Positions 50,006 through 58,412 of a stretch of DNA of 64,000 bases are shown one piece after another. The DNA lies in assembly GCF_016772275.1 (NCBI RefSeq), contig NZ_CP065425.1, forward strand, positions 486,001 through 550,000, read 5' to 3'. The notes under the pieces were generated by a model that saw nothing but the letters and a program-made list of their open reading frames with translations, was not told the DNA's origin and did no database searches. This stretch comes from Heyndrickxia vini (GTDB lineage: Bacteria; Bacillota; Bacilli; Bacillales; Bacillaceae_C). The position numbers and the translations under genes were made by a program. Within the stretch, counting starts at the first letter, position 1; every line of letters starts with the position of its first letter.

Positions 50006-51123
50006 TATAAAATCACCTCTACTTTTAAATAATCAGCCAAATTACGAACCATCGCTTTATAGCTTGATTGTTCTTTTAAAGAATCAAATGCAGGATTTTG
50101 TACAATCGTATGAACTAAATCCTTTTTTACAGATTGTTCATCCCTAGGTGCTTCGCTGCTTAGTGGTGATGTATTTTCAATCCATTGCGACAATAAATAG
50201 AAGTAGGAATTTCCCCTTAACTTAATAGGAAATTGAATATTTTTACAAAGTTTTACGTAACACTGCAACATTTCTAGTCCCCGTTCAAATTGACCCTTCA
50301 TGGTATAAACAGTTGCTGCCTTATAATAAAAAATAAGTACAGCGTTAAAGTTTAGATTTTCTAAATCAAACATTCGGATGAGTTCTTGAATTTTATTAAT
50401 CGTTTCATCTATATAATCTGTGTTTGCCACTTCAAGCATAATTGCTTCTGTTGCACTTATTAAGAGCTGCATTAAATTTTGGTAATAGCTAATTTGAATA
50501 ATTTCTTTTGCTTTTTCTGTATTACCGAGCATTGTATGTGCTGTAGAAATAAGATGATCTGTACCAAATTGTATTTGAACATCCTTTCCTAGCAATGCTA
50601 ATACCTCTTCCGGTTTTCCTAGTTGCAAATATGCGAAGGCTTCCATCATAGTTGCTTCATTTGCTAATCCGAGATCTCCACTTAAAGTTTTCACTCGTGA
50701 ACAAAGCTGCAGGACACGTTCTAGAATGGATTGTTGGTCAGCTGATTTTGGAAAGTAATTTAAATATAGTTGTGCCATTTTTAGAACAAATGGAAAACAA
50801 GAATAATATTCACTTAAATACTCTTCTATTGACTTTTCCACTTGGTCAAATTCCTTTTGCGAAAATTGCTGTGCCAGTTGTGAATATATTTTTACGATTT
50901 GTTCCTTTGTCAATTGCGGTTTGTAACCTAATAATGTATCGATGGAAATGTTGAAGTACGTTGCTAATTTCGGTAATAACGTAATATCGGGATAGCTTTG
51001 CCCCTTCTCCCATTTGGAAACAGCCGCCCTCGATACGCCTACATATTCAGCAATTTGTTCTTGGGTGACCTTTAGTTCTTTTCGACGATTCGCAAACATG
51101 GTTGAAAATTGAAAGTGTTCCAT
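50005..51123 (-). CDS. XRE family regulator with TPR-like C-terminal domain
   Basis: 372 residues. N-terminal helix-turn-helix at about residues 9-66 (NRRKELKVTQEQIAEYVGVSRAAVSKWEKG, then SYPDITLLPKLATYFNISIDTLLGY). The rest is made of helical repeats (TPR-like) with no membrane part. Such proteins often respond to a peptide or small molecule. It is the first gene of the yxlEFG-like operon and likely regulates it. AAAAGGAGATGA precedes the ATG. Confidence 0.87.
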   Translation of the reverse strand: MEHFQFSTMFANRRKELKVTQEQIAEYVGVSRAAVSKWEKGQSYPDITLLPKLATYFNISIDTLLGYKPQLTKEQIVKIYSQLAQQFSQKEFDQVEKSIEEYLSEYYSCFPFVLKMAQLYLNYFPKSADQQSILERVLQLCSRVKTLSGDLGLANEATMMEAFAYLQLGKPEEVLALLGKDVQIQFGTDHLISTAHTMLGNTEKAKEIIQISYYQNLMQLLISATEAIMLEVANTDYIDETINKIQELIRMFDLENLNFNAVLIFYYKAATVYTMKGQFERGLEMLQCYVKLCKNIQFPIKLRGNSYFYLLSQWIENTSPLSSEAPRDEQSVKKDLVHTIVQNPAFDSLKEQSSYKAMVRNLADYLKVEVIL

Positions 51124-51663
51124 CTTAGGTCATCTCCTTTTACTGTAACTATAATGTAAATAAAGCTAATTTAGTAGCGAATACAAGTTACATTTCAGTG
51201 CAATTGTCAACCATGAGTTGACTTTGGTTAAAAAGCTTAAATTGTCAGCCGAGAAATATACAGTATCTTAAGTCTTAAACATGATAGAGATCCTATTGGC
51301 AACCATTAGCCGGTTTGGTAAATACTTAGTGGCACGATGGTATTAGTTTTAAAGGTTGCAGTTATAATGAATTACTAATCTGATATAGAGGAACTAAACT
51401 TAGATGATGAAAATTTAAGAAGGAAAAAATGAAAAGAGGTAAAGAGGGGGGAGAGAAGGGAAATATTGTATTCAAGAACGGCTCGTATTTTCCGATTGTT
51501 ATAGTACTCCCGCAATTGCGATTGAGGGAGTCGTTTACCAAAATGAGAATTTTTTTTGGAAAGTTTTAAAGAAACTTTTCTCTTTGGAAAATCAAAAGGC
51601 AGATTTACCCTGAAAAACATTTCTTGTTGGGGCTGAACAAGGTCCCCGCGCTTTCTCTTGCGG
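51124..51663. other. 540-base intergenic region without a supported gene
   Basis: It separates the divergent-looking XRE operon from the TetR gene. It holds the XRE promoter region, an ACTCCC/GGGAGT inverted repeat (51506-51531) and a short plus-strand frame of 46 codons at 51429 whose product looks like no protein. A run of G-rich DNA (GGTAAAGAGGGGGGAGAG) is near 51440. I see no RNA gene or promoter that stands out. Confidence 0.5.
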
Positions 51664-52326
51664 TTAGATCGCTGCTAGCTTTTTTAGTACACAATCAACC
51701 ATTTCATTGATATCCTCATTTTCTGTGCTTTGCAAGTATTCAGGCTTAAGGACTTGGGTTTTCTTCGCCACATAATAATCAATTAGAGATTGTTTCAATG
51801 GCAATCCCTCTTCCATTAAAAATGGAGTATTAACAAATCTCTCTAGAACAATTTCATCCTGAATAATTAGGATTGAGGCATTCAACTCATTAAAAACTTC
51901 TTCTTTCATACCATTTTGATAAAAGGTGTGAATAATAGAAGTTTGTTCTTTTCTTGATTGCATCTTTTTTTCATAAAGATGGGGACAGCTTCTTTTTAAA
52001 TCTTTCAGATAAATATCTGACGTATATGCAGCTGAAAAAACAGCTTGTTCAAACACTTTTCGCAAACGAAGCGAATATGACAATTCTTCGTTGGAAATGG
52101 TTTGACCAAATTCATTTATATAATTAATACAGAGGTTAGTTAGCTCCATAATGATGTCTTCTTTTGAAGAAAAATAGTTATACAAGGAAGCTCGGCTCAA
52201 ATTCATTAAATCGGCGATATCTTGAATGGTAAGTGTAAGGAATCCTTGCGTACGAATGACATGGATTAACTTTTTTACATAGGCTTTTCTCAACCTTTGT
52301 CTTTCATCAGGTGCAATTTTTCTCAA
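51664..52326 (-). CDS. TetR/AcrR family transcriptional regulator
   Basis: 220 residues. Helix-turn-helix LIHVIRTQGFLTLTIQDIADLMNLSRASLYNYFSSKEDIIMELTNL near the N-terminus; the ligand domain has no recognised family. TTG 52326 is behind AAGGAG with an eight-base spacer; a GTG at 52335 overlaps this site. It is divergent from the nitroreductase gene, with a palindrome (52456-52484) and a -10 between, so it likely represses that gene. Confidence 0.85.
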   Translation of the reverse strand: MRKIAPDERQRLRKAYVKKLIHVIRTQGFLTLTIQDIADLMNLSRASLYNYFSSKEDIIMELTNLCINYINEFGQTISNEELSYSLRLRKVFEQAVFSAAYTSDIYLKDLKRSCPHLYEKKMQSRKEQTSIIHTFYQNGMKEEVFNELNASILIIQDEIVLERFVNTPFLMEEGLPLKQSLIDYYVAKKTQVLKPEYLQSTENEDINEMVDCVLKKLAAI

Positions 52327-52455
52327 AAATACCACTCCTTTTATCCTGAAATTATACCATATCGAGCAAGGTTAATTAATTTAATGGTATTCCCAATTCT
52401 TTTCAGTTTACAACGAAAGGAAAGAGGAGTATGGTATACAAAGTAAACATTTTAG

Positions 52456-52484
52456 ACACTTTAAATGAATTTAGTATAAAGTGT
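52456..52484. promoter_or_regulatory. Palindromic operator with overlapping -10, upstream of the nitroreductase gene
   Basis: ACACTTTA (52456-52463) and TAAAGTGT (52477-52484) with a 13-base centre. TATAAT starts at 52484, so a repressor there would block the promoter. The neighbouring TetR gene is the obvious candidate. Confidence 0.6.
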
Positions 52485-52546
52485 ATAATTGTTGGTTTTC
52501 CAAACATTTAAATAAGAATTTAAGATAATAAGGGGAGAATATAAGA

Positions 52547-53194
52547 ATGGCTACCAAGACTATTGCACCAGTAACAAATGACTTTTATAAAATTGTGACA
52601 GAACGCCGTTCAATAAAAAAATACGATAAAACAGTAAAAATTAGCCGTGAAGAGATGGAAGAAATCCTTACATTAGCAACACGTGCTCCTTCTTCCATTA
52701 ATATGCAGCCATGGCGTTTTCTTGTGATTGAAAGCCCTGAGGCAAAAGTGAAACTTGCTCCACTGGCCCGTTTCAATCAGACCCAGGTTGAAACATCATC
52801 AGCCGTTATTGCTGTTTTTGGTGATTTGAATAATTTTGAGAAATTCGAAGAAATCTACGGTGCAGCTGTAGATAGAGGATATATGCCATTAGAAGTAAAA
52901 GAACAAATTCATGCATCTTTTTCAGGCTATTATGAAACTATTTCACGCGAACAAATGAAAGATGTTGTTTTGGTTGATGGCGGTCTTGTCTCTATGGAAT
53001 TAATGCTTGCTGCCCGTGCTTATGGATATGATACAAATCCAATGGGTGGATATGAAAAAGATCAAATAGCCGAAGCTTTTGGACTGGATAAAGAACGTTA
53101 TATTCCAGTTATGTTGATCTCAATTGGTAAAGCGGCAGACAACGGACATACATCTGTACGCCTCCCAATTGACCAAATCGCACAGTGGAAGTAA
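52547..53194 (+). CDS. Nitroreductase family protein
   Basis: 215 residues. FMN-binding pattern: ERRSIKKYDKTVKI (Arg/Ser of the first helix), ATRAPSSINMQPWRFLVIESP, SMELMLAARAYGYDTNPMGGYEKDQIAEAFGL, VMLISIGKA. It reduces nitro or quinone compounds with NAD(P)H. AAGGGGAGA precedes the ATG. The next gene, an ABM monooxygenase, is 32 bases downstream, and a TetR gene is divergent; together they resemble a quinone/nitro stress module. Confidence 0.9.
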   Translation: MATKTIAPVTNDFYKIVTERRSIKKYDKTVKISREEMEEILTLATRAPSSINMQPWRFLVIESPEAKVKLAPLARFNQTQVETSSAVIAVFGDLNNFEKFEEIYGAAVDRGYMPLEVKEQIHASFSGYYETISREQMKDVVLVDGGLVSMELMLAARAYGYDTNPMGGYEKDQIAEAFGLDKERYIPVMLISIGKAADNGHTSVRLPIDQIAQWK

Positions 53195-53226
53195 TAAAAT
53201 ATAAACAAGAGAGGACCTGAGGTTCA

Positions 53227-53523
53227 ATGATTATTGTACATGCTACATTCCAAATAAACCCAGACAAGGAAAACTTATTTCTAGAGGAAATCCAGCCGCT
53301 TATTGCCGCTTCAAGAGAAGAGAACGGAAATATTTCTTACAGCCTTCAAAAAGATGTAGAAAATGAACATGTATTTTTGATGATAGAAATTTGGCAGGAT
53401 ATGCAGGCGGTTGCTAGTCACAATTCAAGCGATCACTTCACTAAGTTCGTAGCAAAGGCAAAAGATTTCTTGACTGCACCGTTAGAAATTAAGGCATATG
53501 AGGGGCAGCAACTAAAACTATAG
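53227..53523 (+). CDS. Antibiotic biosynthesis monooxygenase (ABM) domain protein
   Basis: 98 residues, a single ABM ferredoxin-like domain: IIVHATFQINPDKENLFLEEIQPLIAASR, NISYSLQKDVENEHVFLMIEIWQD, and a C-terminal SSDHFTKFVAKAKDFL, the family His region. Relatives are quinol monooxygenases (YgiN-like) or heme monooxygenases; the first is likelier beside a nitroreductase. GAGAGGACC precedes the ATG. Same transcript as the nitroreductase; closed by a terminator. Confidence 0.85.
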   Translation: MIIVHATFQINPDKENLFLEEIQPLIAASREENGNISYSLQKDVENEHVFLMIEIWQDMQAVASHNSSDHFTKFVAKAKDFLTAPLEIKAYEGQQLKL

Positions 53524-53555
53524 AAATGCATTCATAAATATAAGGAAAAACAGAT

Positions 53556-53593
53556 AGAGAGTATCCCGAAGTTTTTAGGGATCTCTCTTTTTT
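53556..53593 (+). terminator. Rho-independent terminator
   Basis: AGAGAG-TATCCC / GGGAT-CTCTCT with a loop of about 10, then TTTTTT. Confidence 0.85.
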
Positions 53594-53699
53594 GTTGTTT
53601 ATAAAATATATTCTTTTCGACTATAAGAGCAAGAATGAGGACGAATTGGAGATCGGTTACTTGTTAAAATGAATTCAACAAACATAGGAGGAAATGAAA

Positions 53700-54476
53700 A
53701 TGAACAAGATTAAGGAATTCAATGAATTACATACTTCGAAGGGATTATTATTTCTAGGAAACGCGTGGGACTTACTTTCAGCTTTAACGCTTGAAAAAGC
53801 GGGGTTCAAAGCAATTGGGACGACCAGTTGGGGAATCGCCAATGCACATGGATTATCAGATGGAGAATTGATTGATTTTGATAAACATTTAGGTGTTATC
53901 AAAACGATAGTAGAAAATGTGAAGATCCCTGTTTCTGCTGATATAGAGGCAGGATATAGCGAAGATACGAATAAGATTATTGAGAATGTTTTAAGGACAG
54001 CGGATGTCGGGGCAGCGGGTATCAATATTGAAGATTCATTGAAAAAGTCAAATGGTTTAAGAGAGATTTCAGAACACTGTAATCTACTGGAAAAAATAAG
54101 AATTGCATTAGACCATAATGGATATAAAGATTTTTATGTTAATGCCAGAACTGATACTTATTTTCAAATGCAAAACCCTTTTACGGAAACAATAGAACGA
54201 GCAAAGGCGTATATTGAGAGTGGCGCTAGCGGGATATTTGTTCCTGGAATAAAAGAGTCTAATGAAATTAAAGAAATTTCCATGAGTGTAAATGCTCCGC
54301 TAAATATATTGTCATTACCCGGCCTAACAAATTGTAATAAGCTTGAAGAATTAGGAGTAAGACGATTTAGTTTTGGAAATGCCCTATCTGATAATATAAT
54401 TGCTTATTTAGAAAGGAAGGTTGATGAATTATTAGAAAGGAAGGATACGTCCCTTTTGTATGAACCTGAGCACTAA
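53700..54476 (+). CDS. Isocitrate lyase/PEP mutase superfamily protein
   Basis: 258 residues, TIM barrel. Family signature: FLGNAWDLLSALTLEKAGFKAIGTTSWGIANAHG (N-terminal half), VSADIEAGYSED, GINIEDS, NARTDTY and IFVPGI. This is the oxaloacetate-decarboxylase/carboxyphosphonoenolpyruvate mutase-like branch; the substrate is unknown, but a 2-keto or phosphonate acid is likely. ATG 53700 is eight bases after AGGAGG; ATG 53694 is only two bases from it and is less likely. Confidence 0.87.
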   Translation: MNKIKEFNELHTSKGLLFLGNAWDLLSALTLEKAGFKAIGTTSWGIANAHGLSDGELIDFDKHLGVIKTIVENVKIPVSADIEAGYSEDTNKIIENVLRTADVGAAGINIEDSLKKSNGLREISEHCNLLEKIRIALDHNGYKDFYVNARTDTYFQMQNPFTETIERAKAYIESGASGIFVPGIKESNEIKEISMSVNAPLNILSLPGLTNCNKLEELGVRRFSFGNALSDNIIAYLERKVDELLERKDTSLLYEPEH

Positions 54477-54676
54477 TATTGTGGATTTACTAGTGATAAT
54501 GTAAGCCTGCAATTTGACAAGAAGCTCTAGTCACGGTGACCCTATCATAAATGGTGGAATGAAGCTTTTTATCGTAGAAAATGTTAAACAAGTTTTCATC
54601 AACTCATTCTCCATCTATTTTACTCTTCATTATTTAGGATATAATAGGTCTTAAAGCGAGGGTAAGGAGGAGTAAA

Positions 54677-55378
54677 ATGGAAAGTATAAACCAAGTAGTT
54701 TGTGAGAAAAGGTCGTATTCCAGAGAGTTTCATTCTCATCAACATGAGTTTGGGCAATTCCTTTTTCCATTGCAAGGCTCCTTAGATATCCAAACGAAGT
54801 GGCAGGAGATAAAGCTTAACTCGGATTCTTGTTTTTATCTTCCTCCAAGGTTAGTTCATAACTATCGATCCGTTGATAGAAATGAATTTTTAATCCTAGA
54901 TATTCCGACACACTATTTACCGAAGGATACAAGCAGCACGTATATGCAGTTGGATAAACAATGGGCTGCAATCCGTTATTTATTATTGGAAGAGACGAAG
55001 AACCGGGAGAATCTATCCTCCATAGTGGATTTGACTAGATATGTAACCAACAAACTTCAAATCTCTAATCCTCCTTCTATTGACTATATTCATAAACATT
55101 TTAAGGAGTCAATTAGATTAGAAACACTGGCAAAAATAGAGCACTACCATCCAGTTTACTACTCAGCATGGTTTAAGAATAAAACCGGGAAAAGTCCAAA
55201 AGCTTATATATCTGAACTTCGTTTAAAAGAGGCTAAACTTCTTTTACTTTCAACAGGATTCTCAATGTCGGAAATTAGTCAGGAATTAGGTTTTGGGAAT
55301 TCGTCCTCATTTACTAGATGGTTTGTTAGTTATGAAGGAATATCACCACAAAAATATAGAAATCTTAATAATGGATAA
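54677..55378 (+). CDS. AraC family transcriptional regulator
   Basis: 233 residues. N-terminal cupin-like part (HSHQHEFGQFLFPLQGSLDI, FYLPPRLVHNYRS) and C-terminal double HTH at about residues 130-230 (YIHKHFKESIRLETLAKI, SPKAYISELRLKEAKLLLLSTGFSMSEISQELGF, SSSFTRWFVSYEGISPQKYR). No obvious target besides nearby genes. GGTAAGGAGGAGT precedes the ATG. Confidence 0.9.
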   Translation: MESINQVVCEKRSYSREFHSHQHEFGQFLFPLQGSLDIQTKWQEIKLNSDSCFYLPPRLVHNYRSVDRNEFLILDIPTHYLPKDTSSTYMQLDKQWAAIRYLLLEETKNRENLSSIVDLTRYVTNKLQISNPPSIDYIHKHFKESIRLETLAKIEHYHPVYYSAWFKNKTGKSPKAYISELRLKEAKLLLLSTGFSMSEISQELGFGNSSSFTRWFVSYEGISPQKYRNLNNG

Positions 55379-55504
55379 ATAAGATATTAAACTTGGTAAA
55401 GAAAATTTTTAAGAAATTTTCTATGATAAGCTTAATATCTTTTTTTAGGATTCATTGCGTCAATCCTATGAACACATGAAAAAATTTAAAGGGTGGTAAG
55501 AACA

Positions 55505-55837
55505 ATGGCAACAATCGAAGACTTTTCGAAATTAGATATGCGTGTTGGTACGGTCATAAGTGCAGCACCTTTTCCTGAAGCAAGAAAACCGGCGATAAAG
55601 CTGGAAATCGACTTCGGGGAAGAGATTGGAATAAAATATTCTTCTGCTCAAATTACACGTAGATATAGTCCTGAGCAGCTTTGCGGACGCCAAGTCGTAG
55701 GTGTAGTAAATTTTCCGCCAATGCGTGTTGCGGGCTTTAAATCCGAGGTATTGGTAGTAGGCGGGATTCCTGAAGAAGGGGATGTCGTTCTGTTAAAGCC
55801 TGATGAACCCGTTAGAAATGGAACGCGTATTTCATAA
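55505..55837 (+). CDS. csaA: CsaA, tRNA-binding/export-related chaperone
   Basis: 110 residues, the exact length of Bacillus CsaA. It is a single tRNA-binding (EMAP/OB-fold) domain: [64 protein letters not shown]. CsaA is a dimer with chaperone and secretion-related activity. ATG 55505 is behind GGGTGGTAAG. A hairpin terminator follows. High similarity to the B. subtilis protein is by motif, not by alignment. Confidence 0.93.
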   Translation: MATIEDFSKLDMRVGTVISAAPFPEARKPAIKLEIDFGEEIGIKYSSAQITRRYSPEQLCGRQVVGVVNFPPMRVAGFKSEVLVVGGIPEEGDVVLLKPDEPVRNGTRIS

Positions 55838-55860
55838 CGGAATAAGTGATGATTTACTAG

Positions 55861-55897
55861 GAGCGTTATTCCAAGATGAAGGATTAACGCTCTTTTT
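55861..55897 (+). terminator. Rho-independent terminator after csaA
   Basis: GAGCGTTA / TAACGCTC, 16-base loop, five T. Confidence 0.85.
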
Positions 55898-55972
55898 ATT
55901 GAATTATTTATTATTAGATCGCTCATTGGGTCTTATATGAGGAACGAAAAGTAAGTATAGGGGGAACTAGCG

Positions 55973-56350
55973 TTGACTTTAAAAGTAGGCGATATTATCA
56001 CATTTGAGCGGACATTCACTGTAGAAGATGTTGAATTGTTTACTAAGATTTCAGGGGATGAAGGCAGTCACCATACTACTCCTGATGAACAGGGGAGACT
56101 GGTTATTCAAGGGCTGTTAACAGCTACATTACCAACAAAAATTGGCGGAGATAATAATGTACTTGCCCGCACGATGAATTTTGAGTTTTTGAGACCAGTT
56201 TTTACTGGAGATACAATAACATGTGAAGTAACAATCGAAAGGTATGAAATGCAAGATAATCATCGAATAGCTATTGAGGCATCCTTTCTTTGCACAAATC
56301 AAAATGAGAAACAAGTATTAAATGGCCATTTTGCGGGAGTAATATTATAA
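55973..56350 (+). CDS. MaoC/hotdog-fold dehydratase-like protein
   Basis: 125 residues of the hotdog fold: LKVGDIITFERTFTVEDVELFTKISGDEGSHH, QGLLTATLPTKIGGD, MNFEFLRPVFTGDTITCEVTI. The hydratase signature (D...NP.H) has been replaced by GDEGSHH, so it may be a thioesterase-like or non-catalytic member. TTG start behind AGGGGGAAC. It acts in the cytoplasm on an acyl thioester; substrate not known. Confidence 0.78.
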   Translation: MTLKVGDIITFERTFTVEDVELFTKISGDEGSHHTTPDEQGRLVIQGLLTATLPTKIGGDNNVLARTMNFEFLRPVFTGDTITCEVTIERYEMQDNHRIAIEASFLCTNQNEKQVLNGHFAGVIL

Positions 56351-56390
56351 ATTTTTTATATGTTCATCATTCCTACATAGCACTGCAGCA

Positions 56391-56457
56391 ATGTCTAGTG
56401 CATACCGACTAATAAACTTCAGTGCTTTCTCTACGATAAGTCAACATTGTTTCACCT
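56391..56457 (+). repeat. 5' part of the interspersed repeat found at 11903
   Basis: ATGTCTAG, then CCGACTAATAAACTTCAG and CTACGATAAGTCAACATTG. It matches 11904-11969 at most positions, but after base 56457 the 52-bp array starts instead of the 3' part of that element. Confidence 0.7.
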
Positions 56458-56468
56458 TGAGGGCCCAT

Positions 56469-57003
56469 CAAGTGCACGAATCGGCCAGATGCGGGAAGGA
56501 AAAGCGGAGAAACTGCCCACCAAGTGCACGAATCGGCCAGATACGGGAAGGAAAAGCGGAGAAACTGCCCACCAAGTGCACGAATCGGCCAGATGCGGGA
56601 AGGAAAAACGGAGAAACTGCCCACCAAGTGCACGAATCGGCCAGATACGGGAAGGAAAAGCGGAGAAACTGCCCACCAAGTGCACGAATCGGCCAGATGC
56701 GGGAAGGAAAAGCGGAGAAACTGCCCACCAAGTGCACGAATCGGCCAGATGCGGGAAGGAAAAGCTAAGAAACTGCCCGCCAAGTGCACGAATCGACCAG
56801 ATGCGGGAAGGAAAAGCGGAGAAACTGCCCACCAAGTGCACGAATCGGCCAGATACGGGAAGGAAAAGCGGAGAAACTGCCCACCAAGTGCACGAATCGG
56901 CCAGATACGGGAAGGAAAAGCTAAGAAACCGTCCGCCAAGTGCACGAATCCGCCAGATACGGGAAGGAAAACAAGACAAAGCAAACACAAAATGCACGAA
57001 CGC
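56469..57003 (+). repeat. Tandem repeat array, exact 52 bp unit, ten copies plus a partial
   Basis: Units start at 56469 and every 52 bases up to 56937, an eleventh copy being truncated. The unit starts CAAGTGCACGAATCGGCC and continues AGATGCGGGAAGGAAAAG, GAGAAACTGCCC. Copies differ mainly at GATGC/GATAC and a few points. There are no stop codons in several frames of the unit, so long overlapping open frames on both strands are artefacts. The same AAGTGCACGAATC core is found at 6214. Confidence 0.95.
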
Positions 57004-57030
57004 TCTCCATTTTAACCAAATTTTCATTTC

Positions 57031-57465
57031 TTAACAATAATTTTCCTTAGTAGCAATATCCTTCACAACATCTTCTAAAGTTAGACTTCTTAAAACTTTT
57101 TCCATTGCCAATTGGGCTGCTGCAAATAACGGTTCGATTGTTTGTTGGATGTTCCTTCCTACAGGACATTCAGGATTTGGATGATCATGGACAGTAAATA
57201 ATTCTTTTTCTTGGACAACATTCACTGCCTTATACACATCAAACAGTGTGATATCAGATAATTCCTTTGCTAGTTCCGCTCCTGCGACACCAGGTCGAAT
57301 GTTTACCAATCCTGCCTTTTTAAGCATGCCCATAATTTTTCTGATGACTGCAGGATTTGTATTTACGCTTCCTGCTAAAAATTCTGAAGTACTTACACCA
57401 TTTTTATTTATCTCAATGAGAGCTAATATATGAATGCCTACAGAAAATCGACTACTAATTGACAT
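57031..57465 (-). CDS. Rrf2 family transcriptional regulator
   Basis: 144 residues. Rrf2 winged helix: SISSRFSVGIHILALIEIN, TSEFLAGSVNTNPAVIRKIMGMLKKAGLVNIRPGVAGAELAK, LFDVYKAV. A cysteine in PNPECPVGRNI is single, so no iron-sulfur cluster ligand triplet is apparent; this is like YwnA-type Rrf2. ATG 57465 is behind AAAGGTGAG. It is divergent from the NAD(P)-binding gene, with palindromes in between. Confidence 0.87.
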   Translation of the reverse strand: MSISSRFSVGIHILALIEINKNGVSTSEFLAGSVNTNPAVIRKIMGMLKKAGLVNIRPGVAGAELAKELSDITLFDVYKAVNVVQEKELFTVHDHPNPECPVGRNIQQTIEPLFAAAQLAMEKVLRSLTLEDVVKDIATKENYC

Positions 57466-57507
57466 TATTCTCACCTTTCATAAATAGACGTATCATAATA
57501 ATATACC

Positions 57508-57567
57508 TGTAATTAATTTTATTACAAGTGTTGACAAACACTTCAGATGTAACTATTATTATTACAT
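57508..57567. promoter_or_regulatory. Divergent promoter region with two operator-like palindromes
   Basis: On the plus strand TTGACA (57531-57536), 17-base spacer, TATTAT (57554-57559) ahead of the NAD(P)-binding gene. TGTAAT-N7-ATTACA lies at 57508-57526 and ATGTAA-N9-TTACAT at 57547-57567, the latter across the -10. ATTACATGTAAT follows at 57561-57572. The Rrf2 protein encoded next to it is the likely binder. Confidence 0.65.
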
Positions 57568-57610
57568 GTAATCAAAGTAGTTACAACTTAATTTTTGGGA
57601 GGAATATAAA

Positions 57611-58243
57611 ATGAAAATCGCAATTATTGGAGCAAGTGGTAAAGCGGGAAATCTTATTTTAAACGAAGCAGTTAGTCGTGGTCATGAAGTGACAGCCATT
57701 GTAAGAGATAGATCAAAACTTGAAGATCAAAACATTGCTGTTATCGAGAAAAATATATTTGATCTCACATCGGATGACGTGAAGAAATTCGAAGTAGTTG
57801 TTAATGCTTTCGGTGCTCCTCTTGGTGAAGAGCAAGCCCATGTTGATGCGGGACATGCATTAATTGAGGCACTAAAAGGAACAGATACAAGAGCCATTAT
57901 TGTAGGTGGAGCTGGGAGCCTTTATGCTGACGAAAACAAAACAATTACGGTAATGGAAACTTCTGATTTTCCGGATCTATTTATCCCGACTGCGAAAGGG
58001 CAAGGGCGCAACTTACAAGAATTAAGGGAAACGTCTACTATTACATGGACATTTATTAGTCCTTCTGCAGTGTTTGATGCTGAAGGAAAACGAACTGGTT
58101 CATATCAATCTGGAAAAGACACTCTTATGGTTAATTCAAAAGGTGAAAGCTATATTAGTTATGCAGACTATGCTATTGCAGTATTGGATGAGATTGAACA
58201 TCCCCAACATCTAAATGAACGTTTTACAGTTGTTGGTGAATAA
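57611..58243 (+). CDS. NAD(P)-binding oxidoreductase (NmrA/YwnB-like)
   Basis: 210 residues. Rossmann start MKIAIIGASGKAGNLILNEAVSRGHEVTAIVRD, then VVVNAFGAP and a THIS-type GGAGSLYAD loop (IIVGGAGSLYAD). Atypical SDRs with this pattern bind NADPH and act as quinone reductases or redox sensors. GGGAGGAAT precedes the ATG. It is divergent from an Rrf2 gene, the ywnA/ywnB-like arrangement. Confidence 0.88.
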   Translation: MKIAIIGASGKAGNLILNEAVSRGHEVTAIVRDRSKLEDQNIAVIEKNIFDLTSDDVKKFEVVVNAFGAPLGEEQAHVDAGHALIEALKGTDTRAIIVGGAGSLYADENKTITVMETSDFPDLFIPTAKGQGRNLQELRETSTITWTFISPSAVFDAEGKRTGSYQSGKDTLMVNSKGESYISYADYAIAVLDEIEHPQHLNERFTVVGE

Positions 58244-58266
58244 TTGTAAAAGAAAATAAATTAAAG

Positions 58267-58298
58267 ATGCCATTAGTGACTATGCTAATGGCATTTTT
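58267..58298 (+). terminator. Rho-independent terminator
   Basis: ATGCCATTAG / CTAATGGCAT, 8-base loop, TTTTT. Confidence 0.9.
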
Positions 58299-58331
58299 GT
58301 TTGCTTAGTTTTAAGTAACGCAATGTTTTTA

Positions 58332-58389
58332 TTGCAAATGCAACAATTTTGAGTTAAATTTATTTTAACCATTTTTATTGCATTTGCAA
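58332..58389. promoter_or_regulatory. Two operator-like palindromes upstream of the MarR gene
   Basis: TTGCAAATGCAA at 58332-58343 and its reverse complement TTGCATTTGCAA at 58378-58389, 46 bp apart (about four to five helical turns). Both carry flanking A/T (ATTGCA...CAACA). They suit a MarR dimer, controlling its own operon with paiA and paiB. Confidence 0.7.
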
Positions 58390-58412
58390 CAAAAAATATA
58401 AAGGAGTTAATT

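Noticed and set aside
51429-51569. 46-codon frame in the gap between the XRE and TetR genes
   Set aside because: The product is basic and low-complexity at the start and shows no fold or family; the ribosome site is modest.
56469-57003. CRISPR array
   Set aside because: The units abut with no unique spacers, and no cas gene is present in the window.
56409-57034. Long overlapping open frames (160-195 codons) on both strands
   Set aside because: They arise because the 52 bp unit has no stops in most frames; 52 is not a multiple of three, so each frame cycles through the unit. Products are Arg/Lys-rich or Ser/Trp-rich repeats without family.
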